Source of the DNA: DATAZK01 sp963731205
GTDB taxonomy: Bacteria > Actinomycetota > Actinomycetes > Frankiales > Frankiaceae
Length of the DNA: 64,000 nucleotides
NCBI GenBank assembly: GCA_963731205.1
Contig: CAVSUJ010000002.1
Span: forward strand, 2,108,001 to 2,172,000
Reading direction: 5' to 3'
A program made the translations under genes and the position numbers. Below the pieces are notes generated by a model, which made no database searches, was not told the origin of the DNA, and saw only the letters and a list, made by a program, of their open reading frames with translations. This document shows positions 24,881-33,463 of this stretch, piece after piece (the first letter of the stretch is position 1; every line of letters starts with the position of its first letter).

Positions 24881-25873
24881 ATGACCCTCCCCGGCGACGA
24901 CCACGATCCGGACGTTTCCGGATCGCAGGGCCATGATGGGCCAGTGGATGGCGAGCCGGATGCGCCTGCGGTCGAGCTGAGCAAGAGCCAGGCTTCGCCG
25001 CCGCCGTCCGACACCGCCGTCGCACAGGCCCCCTCGTCGCGGGCTGACGGCGTCGACGCTCCCCGGCCCTGGTGGCAGTTCTGGCGCCGCGAGCCGCACA
25101 CCGATGACGAGCCGCCGAAGAAGAAGTCGCTGGCGCGTGAGATCCCCGTCCTCGTCATCATCGCGCTCGTGCTCGCGCTGCTGATCAAGAGCTTTGTCGT
25201 GCAGCCGTTCTACATCCCGTCGGGGTCGATGGAGCAGACGCTCAAGATCAACGACCGGGTGCTCGTGAACAAGATGATCTATCACTTCCGCGACGTGAAA
25301 CGCGGCGAGATCGTCGTCTTCAACATCGAGGGCACCGGATTCGCGCAGTACGCGACCCCGCTGGCACCGCCGACCAATATCGTCAGCCGCGCGTTCCGCA
25401 ATCTCGAGAACCTCTTCGGGCTCGGCCCGAACAACAAGGACTTCATCAAGCGCGTGATCGCCATTGGCGGCGACACCGTGGCCTGCTGCGACGCGCAGGG
25501 CCGGGTGACGGTCAACGGCAAGTCGCTGGACGAGCCATACGTCTACCGCGACGGACCGGACGAGCAGAACAAGAGCTTCGGTCCGGTGAAGATCGCCAAG
25601 GGAAAGCTCTGGGTGATGGGCGACCACCGCAACGATTCGGAGGATTCCCGCGTCGGCGGGCAGGTTCCGCAGAGCAAGGTGATCGGCCAGGCGTTCGTCC
25701 GGGTGTGGCCGATCACGCAGTGGCGCGGCTTCGGGGTGCCCAAGACTTTCGGCCAGCTGAAGGGCACCGGCGCAGTCACGGTGGGCCTGTTGCTGCCGCT
25801 GTGGTGGAGACGGCGCAACCGGGCGTGGAGACTCCCCGTGCTTCCTGATCCGTCCGGGCGCGAGGCGGAATAA
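24881..25873 (+). CDS. lepB: Signal peptidase I
   Basis: LepB cuts signal peptides from exported proteins at the outer face of the membrane. The 330-residue protein has a long disordered cytoplasmic N-terminus (about 1-85), one membrane helix (IPVLVIIALVLALLIKSF), the catalytic serine Ser116 in YIPSGSMEQTL, and the general-base region with lysine in FIKRVIAIGGDTVACCD. The conserved GDHRNDSEDSR box is present. A second hydrophobic stretch near the C-terminus (TVGLLLPLWW) precedes a basic tail. ATG 24881 is chosen because upstream sequence is a shadow of rplS. It follows rplS by 49 bases, the usual actinobacterial order before rnhB. Confidence 0.95.
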   Translation: MTLPGDDHDPDVSGSQGHDGPVDGEPDAPAVELSKSQASPPPSDTAVAQAPSSRADGVDAPRPWWQFWRREPHTDDEPPKKKSLAREIPVLVIIALVLALLIKSFVVQPFYIPSGSMEQTLKINDRVLVNKMIYHFRDVKRGEIVVFNIEGTGFAQYATPLAPPTNIVSRAFRNLENLFGLGPNNKDFIKRVIAIGGDTVACCDAQGRVTVNGKSLDEPYVYRDGPDEQNKSFGPVKIAKGKLWVMGDHRNDSEDSRVGGQVPQSKVIGQAFVRVWPITQWRGFGVPKTFGQLKGTGAVTVGLLLPLWWRRRNRAWRLPVLPDPSGREAE

Positions 25874-25876
25874 AGT
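25871..25876 (+). promoter_or_regulatory. Putative -10 box upstream of rnhB
   Basis: TAAAGT overlaps the lepB stop and ends nine bases before the rnhB ATG at 25886. Together with the lack of a ribosome binding site this suggests a leaderless or nearly leaderless rnhB transcript. Confidence 0.4.
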
Positions 25877-25885
25877 CGGGCCGTC

Positions 25886-26737
25886 ATGGCCTCTCGACCC
25901 CGTCCGCGTACACCTGGCCCTCGAGCACAGTCGCGGCCGCTGCCCCGCAAGCGGCGCCCGCCTGCGCCGGTGCCCCTTCCGCTGCCGCCGCCGCCGGCGA
26001 TCGTGCGCAGTGACGGCGGCTTGTGGTGCTACGAGCGGGCGCTGCGCCGGGTCGGGTTCACCCACGTCGCAGGTGTCGACGAGGCCGGCCGCGGAGCGTG
26101 CGCCGGACCGCTGGTCGTGGCTGCGGTCGTGCTTCCGGAGGGACGCCGCGGCGAAGTTCCTGGCCTGGCCGACAGCAAGCTGCTGACGGCCGAGCAGCGG
26201 GAGGCGGCCTACGCGCAGGTCATCGCCCGAGCCAGAGCCTGGTCGGTCTGCGTGATTTCGACCGAGGAAGTCGATCAGCGTGGGGTGCATCAGGCGAACG
26301 TCGCCGGCATGCGGCGGGCTGTCGCCGGCTTGTCGGTACTGCCCAGCTACACGCTCACCGACGGGTTCCCGATCCCGGGGATGCCCTCGCCGGCTTGTGC
26401 GGTGTGGAAGGGGGATCAGGTCATCGGCTGCGTCGCCGCAGCGTCCGTCGTCGCGAAGGTCACGCGCGATCGCATGCTGCGTGAGCTCGACACCCGGTTC
26501 CCGCAGTACGCCTTCGCTTCGCACAAGGGCTACTGCACCCCGGAGCACGACGCGGCGCTGCAGGCCCACGGGCCTTGTGAGGAGCACCGCTACTCGTTCG
26601 TCAACGTGCGCAATGCCGCGGCGATGCGGGGTCTGCCGACTCGCGTACGCAATGGGGCGGCGCTTGTCGGGCAGGATGTCGACATGCCCGAGTTCGCGAG
26701 CGCAGATCTTCCACAGGATCTGGAGGGAGTGGCGTGA
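25886..26737 (+). CDS. rnhB: Ribonuclease HII
   Basis: RNase HII removes ribonucleotides and RNA primers from RNA/DNA hybrids. The 283-residue protein has a Pro/Arg-rich N-terminal extension (about 1-40), the catalytic motif GVDEAGRGACAGPLVVAAVV with the first acidic pair, LADSKLLTAEQREAAYA, and the later AAASVVAKVTRDRML with the remaining metal ligands. A C-terminal extension follows the catalytic domain. It overlaps the DUF2469 gene by four bases, the conserved order in actinobacteria. Confidence 0.95.
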   Translation: MASRPRPRTPGPRAQSRPLPRKRRPPAPVPLPLPPPPAIVRSDGGLWCYERALRRVGFTHVAGVDEAGRGACAGPLVVAAVVLPEGRRGEVPGLADSKLLTAEQREAAYAQVIARARAWSVCVISTEEVDQRGVHQANVAGMRRAVAGLSVLPSYTLTDGFPIPGMPSPACAVWKGDQVIGCVAAASVVAKVTRDRMLRELDTRFPQYAFASHKGYCTPEHDAALQAHGPCEEHRYSFVNVRNAAAMRGLPTRVRNGAALVGQDVDMPEFASADLPQDLEGVA

Positions 26738-27030
26738 GCGCTGAGGACCTCGAGAAGTACGAGACGGAAATGGAGCTGCAGCTCTACCGCGAGTACCGCG
26801 ACGTGGTGGGACTGTTCACGTACGTCATCGAGACCGAGCGGCGCTTCTACCTGGCCAATGACTACCGGCTCGATGTCCGCGGCAGCGCCGATGGCGAGGT
26901 CTTCTTCGAGCTTTCGCTGCACGACGCGTGGGTGTGGGACATGTACCGGCCGGCGCGGTTCGTGAAGAACGTCCGGGTCGTCACATTCAAGGACGTCAAC
27001 GTCGAAGAGATCACCAAGGCTGAGCTCTAA
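26734..27030 (+). CDS. DUF2469 family protein
   Basis: This 98-residue protein of unknown function is strongly conserved in actinobacteria directly after rnhB. It begins SAEDLEKYETEMELQLYREY and contains VVGLFTYVIETERRFYLAND and FFELSLHDAWVWDMYRPARF, which identify DUF2469. It is acidic, soluble and has no signal peptide or catalytic motif. Its GTG start overlaps the rnhB stop (GTGA), so the two are translationally coupled. Confidence 0.92.
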   Translation: MSAEDLEKYETEMELQLYREYRDVVGLFTYVIETERRFYLANDYRLDVRGSADGEVFFELSLHDAWVWDMYRPARFVKNVRVVTFKDVNVEEITKAEL

Positions 27031-27059
27031 GACCTGGCGCTTCGGGTACTCCTAGCGCC

Positions 27060-27383
27060 ATGAGCGAATCGGTGAACGCCTCAGGCGGTGGGTCCACCCC
27101 GGCCGCCAACCAAACGCAGACCGAGTCGATGCCGGCCGATGAGCGCCAGTCCGCTCCGCCGAGCGGCAACCTCGGCAGCGCCGATCCGCAGGCCCCGACC
27201 CCGATCGCGCAGTCGGCCGTCGACGGCGGTGTGCCGCGAGCAGCGACCGAGCGGCGCGGAGCGGTTCCGGGACGTCCCGGCAGCCCGGAGCCCGACGCGG
27301 CGGGCGATGAGCCGGCTGTGACGGGGGACGGCGGTGCGCCCGGTCAGCCCGCCGCGAAACCCTCGGGCGAAGCCGAGACCTGA
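27060..27383 (+). CDS. Hypothetical disordered protein
   Basis: I recognise no family. The 107-residue product is low complexity, rich in Pro, Gly, Ala, Ser and Glu, with no hydrophobic segment and no predicted structure. It begins MSESVNASGGGS and ends with SGEAET. It fills the gap between DUF2469 and YraN on the same strand. TACTCC just before the ATG is a weak leaderless -10 candidate. It could be a real short-lived or linker-type protein or a spurious open frame in GC-rich DNA. Confidence 0.45.
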   Translation: MSESVNASGGGSTPAANQTQTESMPADERQSAPPSGNLGSADPQAPTPIAQSAVDGGVPRAATERRGAVPGRPGSPEPDAAGDEPAVTGDGGAPGQPAAKPSGEAET

Positions 27384-27560
27384 GCGCTGTGGCCTGCGTC
27401 CAAGGGGGCAAATGCCTGGGTCAAGGCGTTCTGTCGTTCTGTGGATGGCGTGATCGCGTGTACGAGTTCACCGTGAGCTGACTTTCCCGCTGACCGCTTC
27501 GGCATCGTCGTGGAGCCGGTAACAACGCCGGCGATCACGAGTGGTGGGGTGGCGTCGTAC

Positions 27561-27938
27561 ATGCGGGTCAAGGACGCGGTGGGGCGCTTCGGTGAGGAGA
27601 CGGCCGCCCGGCATCTCGAGGCCGCCGGCCTGAGGATCGTCGAACGCAACTGGCGGGCTCCGCGAGTGGCGGGCAGCGATGTGCGGGGCGAGATCGATCT
27701 CGTGGCACGCGAGGGTGACGCGCTCGTCGTTGTCGAGGTGAAGACCCGCTCGGGGACGGGCTTCGGCACCCCGGCCGAGGCGGTGACGGCCGACAAGGCC
27801 CGGCGCGTCCGGCGGCTGGCTGTGGCCTGGCTCGCCGCTCATCCGGGTGAGGGCCATGCGTCCGTCCGCTTCGACGTCGTCAGCGTCGTGCGGGCGGCCG
27901 GTGCAGTCACTGTCGAGCATCGCCGCGGAGCGTTCTGA
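27561..27938 (+). CDS. UPF0102 (YraN) nuclease-fold protein
   Basis: This is a YraN-family protein with an endonuclease-like fold, usually found beside the ComM and DprA genes. The 125-residue product has GRFGEETAARHLEAAGLRIV, then RGEIDLVAREGDALVVVEVK, which holds the acidic and lysine residues of the PD-(D/E)XK-like site (E-I-D ... E-V-K). I chose ATG 27561 since family members start M-R-x-K-D-A; the open frame begins at GTG 27510. Its biological role is unproven. It overlaps the next gene by one base (TGATG). Confidence 0.9.
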   Translation: MRVKDAVGRFGEETAARHLEAAGLRIVERNWRAPRVAGSDVRGEIDLVAREGDALVVVEVKTRSGTGFGTPAEAVTADKARRVRRLAVAWLAAHPGEGHASVRFDVVSVVRAAGAVTVEHRRGAF

Positions 27939-29470
27939 TGTCGCTGGCGCGGGCGTCGTGCGTCGCCCTGGTGGGCATCGAGGGGCATCTGGTCGAGGTC
28001 GAGGTGCACCTGTCGCAGGGCCTTCCCGGCGTCACGCTCATCGGCCTTCCCGACACCTCGCTGTACGAGGCGCGCGATCGAGTGAAATCGGCGGTCGTCA
28101 ACAGCGACCAGCCCTGGCCCGACAAGCGGATCACCGTCGGGCTCTTTCCCGCTGCGTTGCCCAAATCGGGGAGCGCGTTCGACGTCGCCGTCGCAGCAGC
28201 GGTGCTCGCGGCGAATGGCAGCGTGCCGCCCGATTCTCTCGCGGGCCGCGTTCTCATCGGAGAGCTCGCCCTCGACGGCCGGTTGCGGCCTGTGCCGGGT
28301 GTGCTGGCGGCCGTGCTCGCGCTCGCAGAAGCCGGGCGTCACCGGGTCGTCGTTCCGACGGCCAACGCCGAGGAGGCGGCACTCGTCCCTGGAATGCAGG
28401 TGGAGCCGATCGCACATCTGCGCGACCTCGTCGGGCTGCTTCGCGGAGAGCCGGCCGAGGAGTTCCTGCCGCGCGCCCTGCCGCCGTTGGACGCCGCCCC
28501 GGTGCCAGACCTGTCGGAGGTGTCCGGTCAGCCCACGGGCCGGCTGGCGATGGAGCTGGCGGCCGCCGGGGGCCACCACGTCTTGATGCTCGGACCTCCT
28601 GGCGCCGGCAAGACCATGCTCGCGGAGCGCTTGCCGGGGCTGCTCCCCCCGTTGACGCCGGAGCAGGCACTGGAGGTGACGGCCGTTCACTCGGTCGCGG
28701 GCGCCCTGCCTGCCGATGCGCCGTTGATCCGGCGGCCACCGTTTCGCAACCCCCACCACTCCGCCAGTCTCGCGGCGGTGATCGGAGGTGGGAGCCGGTT
28801 CATCCGACCCGGTGCCGCCAGCCTTGCCCACCGAGGCGTGCTCTTCCTGGACGAAGCGCCGGAATTTGCACCGCGGGTCCTCGATGCCTTACGGCAGCCG
28901 CTGGAGAGCGGGGTGGTGGAGGTCGCCCGGGCCGTTGGCGTGGCGCGCTTTCCGGCGCGTTTCACGCTGGTTCTGGCGGCAAATCCGTGCCCTTGCGGCA
29001 AGTCGGGCACGCCCCGCGGCGATGCGGCCTGTACCTGTCCGCCGCGGATGCGCCTGTCATACCGCAACCGCTTGTCGGGTCCGCTGCTTGACCGGGTGGA
29101 TGTGCGGATCCGGTTGGAGCCGCCGTCGCGTCTGCATCTGCGGGCGTCGGTGTCGGAGTCGGAACCGACGCAAGTGGTGGCTGCGCGCGTGACAGCTGCT
29201 CGGGCGGCGGCGGCAGAGCGATTGGTGGGCACCCCCTGGCGAGCGATTGCCGACGTCCCGGGTCCGCAGCTGCGGGCGCGGTGGGGATTGCCGTCCAAGC
29301 TGACGGCGGGGGCCGACAAGCAGTTCGAGCGGGGACACCTGACGGCACGAGGGCTGGATCGGGTCCTGCGAACCGCCTGGACGCTCGCTGATCTGGCCGG
29401 GGCACCCTCACCACTTCGCTGCCACGTCGAGCAGGCGCTGGCTTTGCGGCTCACCGGAGGTGGCTGGTGA
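27938..29470 (+). CDS. YifB/ComM-family Mg-chelatase-like AAA+ ATPase
   Basis: This 510-residue AAA+ protein belongs to the YifB/ComM family. ComM is a helicase that promotes branch migration during natural transformation in some bacteria. It has the N-terminal ChlI-like domain (GVTLIGLPDTSLYEARDRV), Walker A LGPPGAGKTMLAERLPGLLP, the GVLFLDEAPEF Walker B and the CPCGKSG plus CTCPP cysteine cluster near residue 350. Motifs are complete. It lies between yraN and dprA, the standard order, with overlapping stops and starts, so the DNA-uptake-type cluster yraN-comM-dprA is intact. Confidence 0.94.
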   Translation: MSLARASCVALVGIEGHLVEVEVHLSQGLPGVTLIGLPDTSLYEARDRVKSAVVNSDQPWPDKRITVGLFPAALPKSGSAFDVAVAAAVLAANGSVPPDSLAGRVLIGELALDGRLRPVPGVLAAVLALAEAGRHRVVVPTANAEEAALVPGMQVEPIAHLRDLVGLLRGEPAEEFLPRALPPLDAAPVPDLSEVSGQPTGRLAMELAAAGGHHVLMLGPPGAGKTMLAERLPGLLPPLTPEQALEVTAVHSVAGALPADAPLIRRPPFRNPHHSASLAAVIGGGSRFIRPGAASLAHRGVLFLDEAPEFAPRVLDALRQPLESGVVEVARAVGVARFPARFTLVLAANPCPCGKSGTPRGDAACTCPPRMRLSYRNRLSGPLLDRVDVRIRLEPPSRLHLRASVSESEPTQVVAARVTAARAAAAERLVGTPWRAIADVPGPQLRARWGLPSKLTAGADKQFERGHLTARGLDRVLRTAWTLADLAGAPSPLRCHVEQALALRLTGGGW

Positions 29471-30609
29471 GCCGGGCCGACCTCGCGTCCTACGACCCAG
29501 CCGTTGCAGACCGGCTCGCCCGCGCGGCTCTGGTCCGGATCAGCGAACCGGGAGACGCACCGCTGGCCCGCGAGGTCGCCGCCCACGGGGCCGTGGAGGC
29601 CTGGAGACGTCGCGCAGACGCGCATCCCGACCTCGACCCCGAGCGCGAGCTGGTCGTGGCCGCGAAGGCTGGGATGCGGCTGCTGCGGCCCGATGACGAC
29701 GAGTGGCCGGCGGGACTGGCGGATCTTGACCGTCCCGGCTCTGACAGCGAGCTTGCGGCGCCCCTCGCGCTGTGGGTACGCGGGCCGCTGAACCTGGCCG
29801 CAGCCGTGCGCACGTCAGTCGGCATCGTTGGCTCCCGGGCCGCGACGAGCTACGGGCTGCATGTGGCCGGGGAGCTCGGTTTCGCCCTCGCCGAGCAGCA
29901 GTGGACCGTCGTCTCGGGCGCCGCGTACGGGATCGACGCGGCGGCCCATCGCGGTGCCCTCGCCGCGCCGGGGCCGACCATCGCGGTGCTGGCCAGTGGG
30001 GCTGATGTGCCCTACCCGCGCAGCAACGAGGCCTTGCTCTCACGGATCGCCGCCGAGGGGCTGGTGGTCAGCGAGGCGCCGCCGGGAGGCTTGCCGCTGC
30101 GCCGCCGGTTCCTGGTGCGAAACCGGCTGATCGCCGCCCTGTCCAGCGGCTCGGTGGTCGTCGAAGCGGGGGTGCGCAGCGGCGCGTTGAGCACTGCTCG
30201 CCACGCGCGGCGGATCGGCCGGCCGGTGCTTGCCGTGCCAGGACCGGTGACCAGCGGCTTGTCGGCCGGCTGCCACCTCGTCCTGCGCCAATGGCCTGAG
30301 TCGGTGCTGGTCGGCAACGTGGATGAGGTGATCGAAGCGGTGGGTCCGATGGGTTTGCTGGCTCCGCTGCCGTTCGGACGTCCGGGCCCGCGCGACGGCC
30401 TTGACGAGCTGATGAGCCAGGTCTTGGAGGCGGTGCCCTCGCGGCGGGCCCGCGACATCGAATGGATCGCCAGCCGCAGCGGTCAGAGTGAATTCGTGGT
30501 CGAGCGCATGCTGCAGCCGCTGCTGGCCAACGGGCTGATCGAGTCGAGCCCCGACGGATACAGGCTGACCGATCTCGGACGCCAACCTGCCGGCGGCGCG
30601 CCGCCTTGA
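29467..30609 (+). CDS. dprA: DNA-processing protein DprA
   Basis: DprA binds single-stranded DNA and loads RecA in transformation. The 380-residue protein has the Rossmann-like DprA core, with VGIVGSRAATSYGLHVAGEL, VSGAAYGIDAAAHRGAL, ASGADVPYPRSNEALL and PLRRRFLVRNRLIAALSSGS, and a C-terminal winged-helix domain (about residues 305-375). GTG 29467 overlaps the stop of the upstream gene. DprA is also common in non-competent actinobacteria, so transformation is not proven by it. Confidence 0.95.
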   Translation: MSRADLASYDPAVADRLARAALVRISEPGDAPLAREVAAHGAVEAWRRRADAHPDLDPERELVVAAKAGMRLLRPDDDEWPAGLADLDRPGSDSELAAPLALWVRGPLNLAAAVRTSVGIVGSRAATSYGLHVAGELGFALAEQQWTVVSGAAYGIDAAAHRGALAAPGPTIAVLASGADVPYPRSNEALLSRIAAEGLVVSEAPPGGLPLRRRFLVRNRLIAALSSGSVVVEAGVRSGALSTARHARRIGRPVLAVPGPVTSGLSAGCHLVLRQWPESVLVGNVDEVIEAVGPMGLLAPLPFGRPGPRDGLDELMSQVLEAVPSRRARDIEWIASRSGQSEFVVERMLQPLLANGLIESSPDGYRLTDLGRQPAGGAPP

Positions 30610-31646
30610 CGCCGGTCGCCGGCGTGGCGAACCGTGACCGAATGGCCTTGGGGAGCGGTGCGGCGGAGCGATCCGAAGCCGCGCCGGCCGAGGTGGATCC
30701 GGCCTGGGAAGACGCGCTCGCGTCGTTCGAGACCCACCTGCGCGTCGAGCGGGGACGCTCCCCGGCGACCGTGCGGGCCTACCTGGGCGATCTGGTCAGC
30801 CTGCGCGAGCATGCCCGCCGGCTGGGGCGCCCGGAGCTTGGCAGGCTCGACGTGGCGATCATTCGTAGCTGGCTCGCGCGGTTACGCACCCAGGGCTGCG
30901 CCCCGGCGACGCTGTCGCGGCGGGCGTCGTCGGTGCGGACGTTCAGCAGTTACGCGTACGCCCGGGGCCGGCTGGGCTCTGACGTCGCTGCGCGGATCGA
31001 GGTCGCCCGGCGCGGGCGCACGCTGCCGCACATCATGTCGGCCGCGGTCGCCGAGCAGGCTTTCGCAGACCTCGATCGACCCGCCCACGAGGTCGATTCC
31101 GGGGCCGATCCGCTCGATCTTCTGGATCCGGTCGACGTGGCGGCAGCGCTGCGCGATCGGCTCATCGTCGAGCTCCTCTACGCCACCGCGATGCGCGTCT
31201 CGGAGCTCTGTGGCCTCGACCTCGGCGACATCGACCCAGGCCGCAGGCTCTTGCGCGTCATCGGCAAGGGCGACCGGGAGCGCCGCGTCCCCTACGGCGG
31301 TCCCGCGGAACAGGCATTGGAGCGGTGGCTTCGCGACGGCCGTCCCGTGCTCGCCGGATCGGCCAGCGGAGCTGCGCTGGTCCTCGGAGTCCGCGGCCGG
31401 CGACTCGATCCGCGTACCGCGCGCACCGTGGTCCACGAGTGGACCCGGCGGGCGGCCGGCAGCCCCGATCTGGCGCCACATGGCCTAAGGCACAGCGCGG
31501 CGACTCACATGTTGGAGCGAGGTGCCGACTTGAGAAGCATCCAGGAGATGCTTGGTCACGCTAGACTTGCGACCACGCAGCTCTATACGCACGTGTCAGC
31601 CGAGCGACTGCGAGTTTCCTATGAACGGGCACACCCCAGGGCATGA
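30606..31646 (+). CDS. xerC: Tyrosine recombinase XerC
   Basis: XerC-type recombinase resolves chromosome dimers at dif. The 346-residue protein has an N-terminal core-binding domain (about 35-120) and the catalytic domain with ATAMRVSELCGLDLGDIDP (Arg), GKGDRERRVPY (Lys), HGLRHSAATHMLERGADLR (H-x-x-R), GHARLATTQLYTHVS (His and the catalytic Tyr). All active-site residues are present. The TTG start overlaps the dprA TGA. It is a housekeeping copy: no attachment sites or phage genes lie nearby. Confidence 0.93.
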   Translation: MTPVAGVANRDRMALGSGAAERSEAAPAEVDPAWEDALASFETHLRVERGRSPATVRAYLGDLVSLREHARRLGRPELGRLDVAIIRSWLARLRTQGCAPATLSRRASSVRTFSSYAYARGRLGSDVAARIEVARRGRTLPHIMSAAVAEQAFADLDRPAHEVDSGADPLDLLDPVDVAAALRDRLIVELLYATAMRVSELCGLDLGDIDPGRRLLRVIGKGDRERRVPYGGPAEQALERWLRDGRPVLAGSASGAALVLGVRGRRLDPRTARTVVHEWTRRAAGSPDLAPHGLRHSAATHMLERGADLRSIQEMLGHARLATTQLYTHVSAERLRVSYERAHPRA

Positions 31647-32506
31647 AGCCGGGGCGACGAATGTCTGAAGTCGCAGCGGCCTCGCCTGTTGGCGGCAACA
31701 ACCGCATGATGCGCGGGCGCACCCGTACCGAGCCCAAGCCCGTCGACCGGCAGCTCGAAGAGCTCTGGAAAGAGTTCAAGGCCGAAGGTGACTCTGCTGT
31801 CCGTGAGCGCCTGATCCTGCATTACGCCCCGCTCGTGAAGTACGTCGCCGGTCGCGTCGGTGTCGGCCTGCCGCCCAACATCGAGCAGGCTGACCTGGTC
31901 TCCTACGGCATCTTCGGGCTGATCGACGCCATCGAGAAGTTCGACCTGAGCCGCGCGATCAAGTTCGAGACGTACGCGATCAGCCGGATCAAGGGCGCCA
32001 TCATCGATGAGCTGCGCTCGATCGACTGGATCCCGCGCTCCATCCGCAGCAAGGCCCGCGAGGTCGAGCGGGCCTACGCCGCTCTCGAGGCCCGCCTGCA
32101 CCGCACGCCGACCGAGCCTGAGGTCGCGGCCGAGCTCGGCATCGGCCTCGATGATCTGCACTCCATCTTCGGGCAGGTCTCTTTCGTCAACGTGCTGGCA
32201 CTCGACGAGCTGCTCAACGTCAACGGCGAGAAGGGCGACAAGGTCAGCCTGGTCGACACCCTCGAAGACACCCGTGTCGAAGACCCGGTGCGCGCCTTCG
32301 AGAGCCAGGAGACCAAGCACCTGCTGGCCCGGGCGATCAACCTGCTCCCGGAGCGCGAGAAGATCGTCGTGACCCTCTACTACTACGAGGGCCTCACGCT
32401 CGCCGAAATCGGCCAGGTTCTGGGTGTCACCGAGAGCCGGATCTGCCAGATGCACACCAAGGCCGTCCTCCAGCTGCGGGCCAAGCTCGCTGACCAGCGG
32501 GGCTGA
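31643..32506 (+). CDS. whiG: RNA polymerase sigma factor of the FliA/WhiG family
   Basis: This 287-residue sigma-70 family factor belongs to the FliA/WhiG group. It has region 2 (LILHYAPLVKYVAGRVGVG and SYGIFGLIDAIEKFDLSRA), a full region 3 (RTPTEPEVAAELGI) and region 4 with the helix-turn-helix LTLAEIGQVLGVTESRICQM. In Streptomyces the orthologue commits aerial hyphae to sporulation and lies just upstream of an M23 peptidase and rpsB, the same context as here. In motile actinobacteria similar factors drive flagellar genes, so either sporulation or motility is possible. The ATG overlaps the xerC stop (ATGA). Confidence 0.93.
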   Translation: MKPGRRMSEVAAASPVGGNNRMMRGRTRTEPKPVDRQLEELWKEFKAEGDSAVRERLILHYAPLVKYVAGRVGVGLPPNIEQADLVSYGIFGLIDAIEKFDLSRAIKFETYAISRIKGAIIDELRSIDWIPRSIRSKAREVERAYAALEARLHRTPTEPEVAAELGIGLDDLHSIFGQVSFVNVLALDELLNVNGEKGDKVSLVDTLEDTRVEDPVRAFESQETKHLLARAINLLPEREKIVVTLYYYEGLTLAEIGQVLGVTESRICQMHTKAVLQLRAKLADQRG

Positions 32507-32533
32507 CCCGGTTTACCAGCGCCTTTCGCTGGC

Positions 32534-32539
32534 TACCTT
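32534..32539 (+). promoter_or_regulatory. Putative -10 box of a leaderless promoter
   Basis: TACCTT ends six bases before the GTG at 32546. No ribosome binding site is visible. A small hairpin CCAGCG/CGCTGG lies just upstream, after the whiG stop. Confidence 0.45.
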
Positions 32540-32545
32540 CCGCGG

Positions 32546-32872
32546 GTGAGTGACTTGCCGACGTGGGCCCGAGTACTGCTGTACGGGGCCGGCGCGATCG
32601 CCACGGCCGTCGTGCTCTACGCGGTCGTCTACCTGGCCGTTCGTGCTGCATTGCGCGCATCGCAGGCCGAGCAGCGTGCCGCGGCACGTCGCCAGGAAGA
32701 CCTGCTCCGGGGTATCGCGACCTCCGCCGAATACGTCGCTGACGTGGCTGACGCCTGGGCCGAGGGCGAAGCTGCCCGGCGCTCCGCAGGCTCCGACGGC
32801 GAGCCGACCGCCGCTGAATCAGCGGCGACGCCTGACCATGACCACACCGGCGCCGGTGAGCGCAGCGACTGA
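32546..32872 (+). CDS. Single-pass membrane protein of unknown function
   Basis: The 108-residue product has one membrane helix (about residues 9-33, VLLYGAGAIATAVVLYAVVY) followed by a charged, helical cytoplasmic stretch and a disordered acidic tail. I recognise no family. The start is supported by a leaderless promoter. Its last 54 bases overlap the 3' end of the convergent M23 peptidase gene on the other strand. It lies between whiG and the M23 gene, so a role in the cell envelope is possible but not shown. Confidence 0.65.
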   Translation: MSDLPTWARVLLYGAGAIATAVVLYAVVYLAVRAALRASQAEQRAAARRQEDLLRGIATSAEYVADVADAWAEGEAARRSAGSDGEPTAAESAATPDHDHTGAGERSD

Positions 32873-33463
32873 CCAGGCGACGCCCGGGTTCAACGCCGGC
32901 GACGGCACACTGACCGGTCCTGCCACCGACGCTCGGCGGGTGATCGAGGCGATCGGCGTCAGCTGCGCGTGTCGGCCAGGGGGCAGCAGCCGAATCCGCT
33001 GGTCGGCGAGCAGGCTCAGCGGGTCAAGGTAGGTGTCACCGCGCAGCAGACCCCAGTGCAGGCAGGCGGCGACCGGGCAACCGGCATGACCGGGCTGCAA
33101 CGTGGCGATCTCCTGTCCCTCGGCCACCCGGGTGCCGCGCGTGACGGTGGCCTGGACCGGCTCGTAGGTCGTGCGTAGCGCGCCGTGCACGACGACGACG
33201 ACGCCCCTCCCGGCCAGCGGTCCCGCGTAGCTCACCTGACCCGCCCCGGCAGCGAACACCGCCTCGCCGGCCAAGCCCCGGAGATCGACGCCGCGATGCC
33301 CGGCTGCGTAGGGGGTCGGGGGCTGCTCGAAAGGGCGCGTCACCGTCATCGGCGCCAGCGGTGCCTGCCAGACGCTCGCTGCGACGGCGGAGGTGGCACC
33401 CGTGAAGAGCGTCAGGAGGCCGAGCAGCAGCGCTCGCAGGACCAGGCCGGGGGAGATGCGCAC
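32819..33463 (-). CDS. M23 family metallopeptidase
   Basis: This secreted LytM/M23-type protein has an N-terminal signal peptide (LLLGLLTLFTGATSAVAA) and a peptidase domain (about residues 45-160). The first zinc motif is HRGVD. The second reads CLHWGL, so the zinc-binding histidine is kept but the usual preceding catalytic histidine of HxH is a cysteine; this form is common in the actinobacterial subgroup that precedes rpsB. A C-terminal hydrophobic segment followed by RRRR could anchor it in the membrane. It may cut peptidoglycan cross-links or act as an inactive regulator. It overlaps its convergent neighbour by 54 bases. Confidence 0.87.
   Translation of the reverse strand: MRISPGLVLRALLLGLLTLFTGATSAVAASVWQAPLAPMTVTRPFEQPPTPYAAGHRGVDLRGLAGEAVFAAGAGQVSYAGPLAGRGVVVVVHGALRTTYEPVQATVTRGTRVAEGQEIATLQPGHAGCPVAACLHWGLLRGDTYLDPLSLLADQRIRLLPPGRHAQLTPIASITRRASVAGPVSVPSPALNPGVAWSVAALTGAGVVMVRRRR

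Noticed and set aside
30606..31646. XerC-type recombinase as a sign of a prophage or genomic island
   Set aside because: It sits in the conserved dprA-xerC-whiG order, and no phage, integrase-target or repeat sequences flank it.
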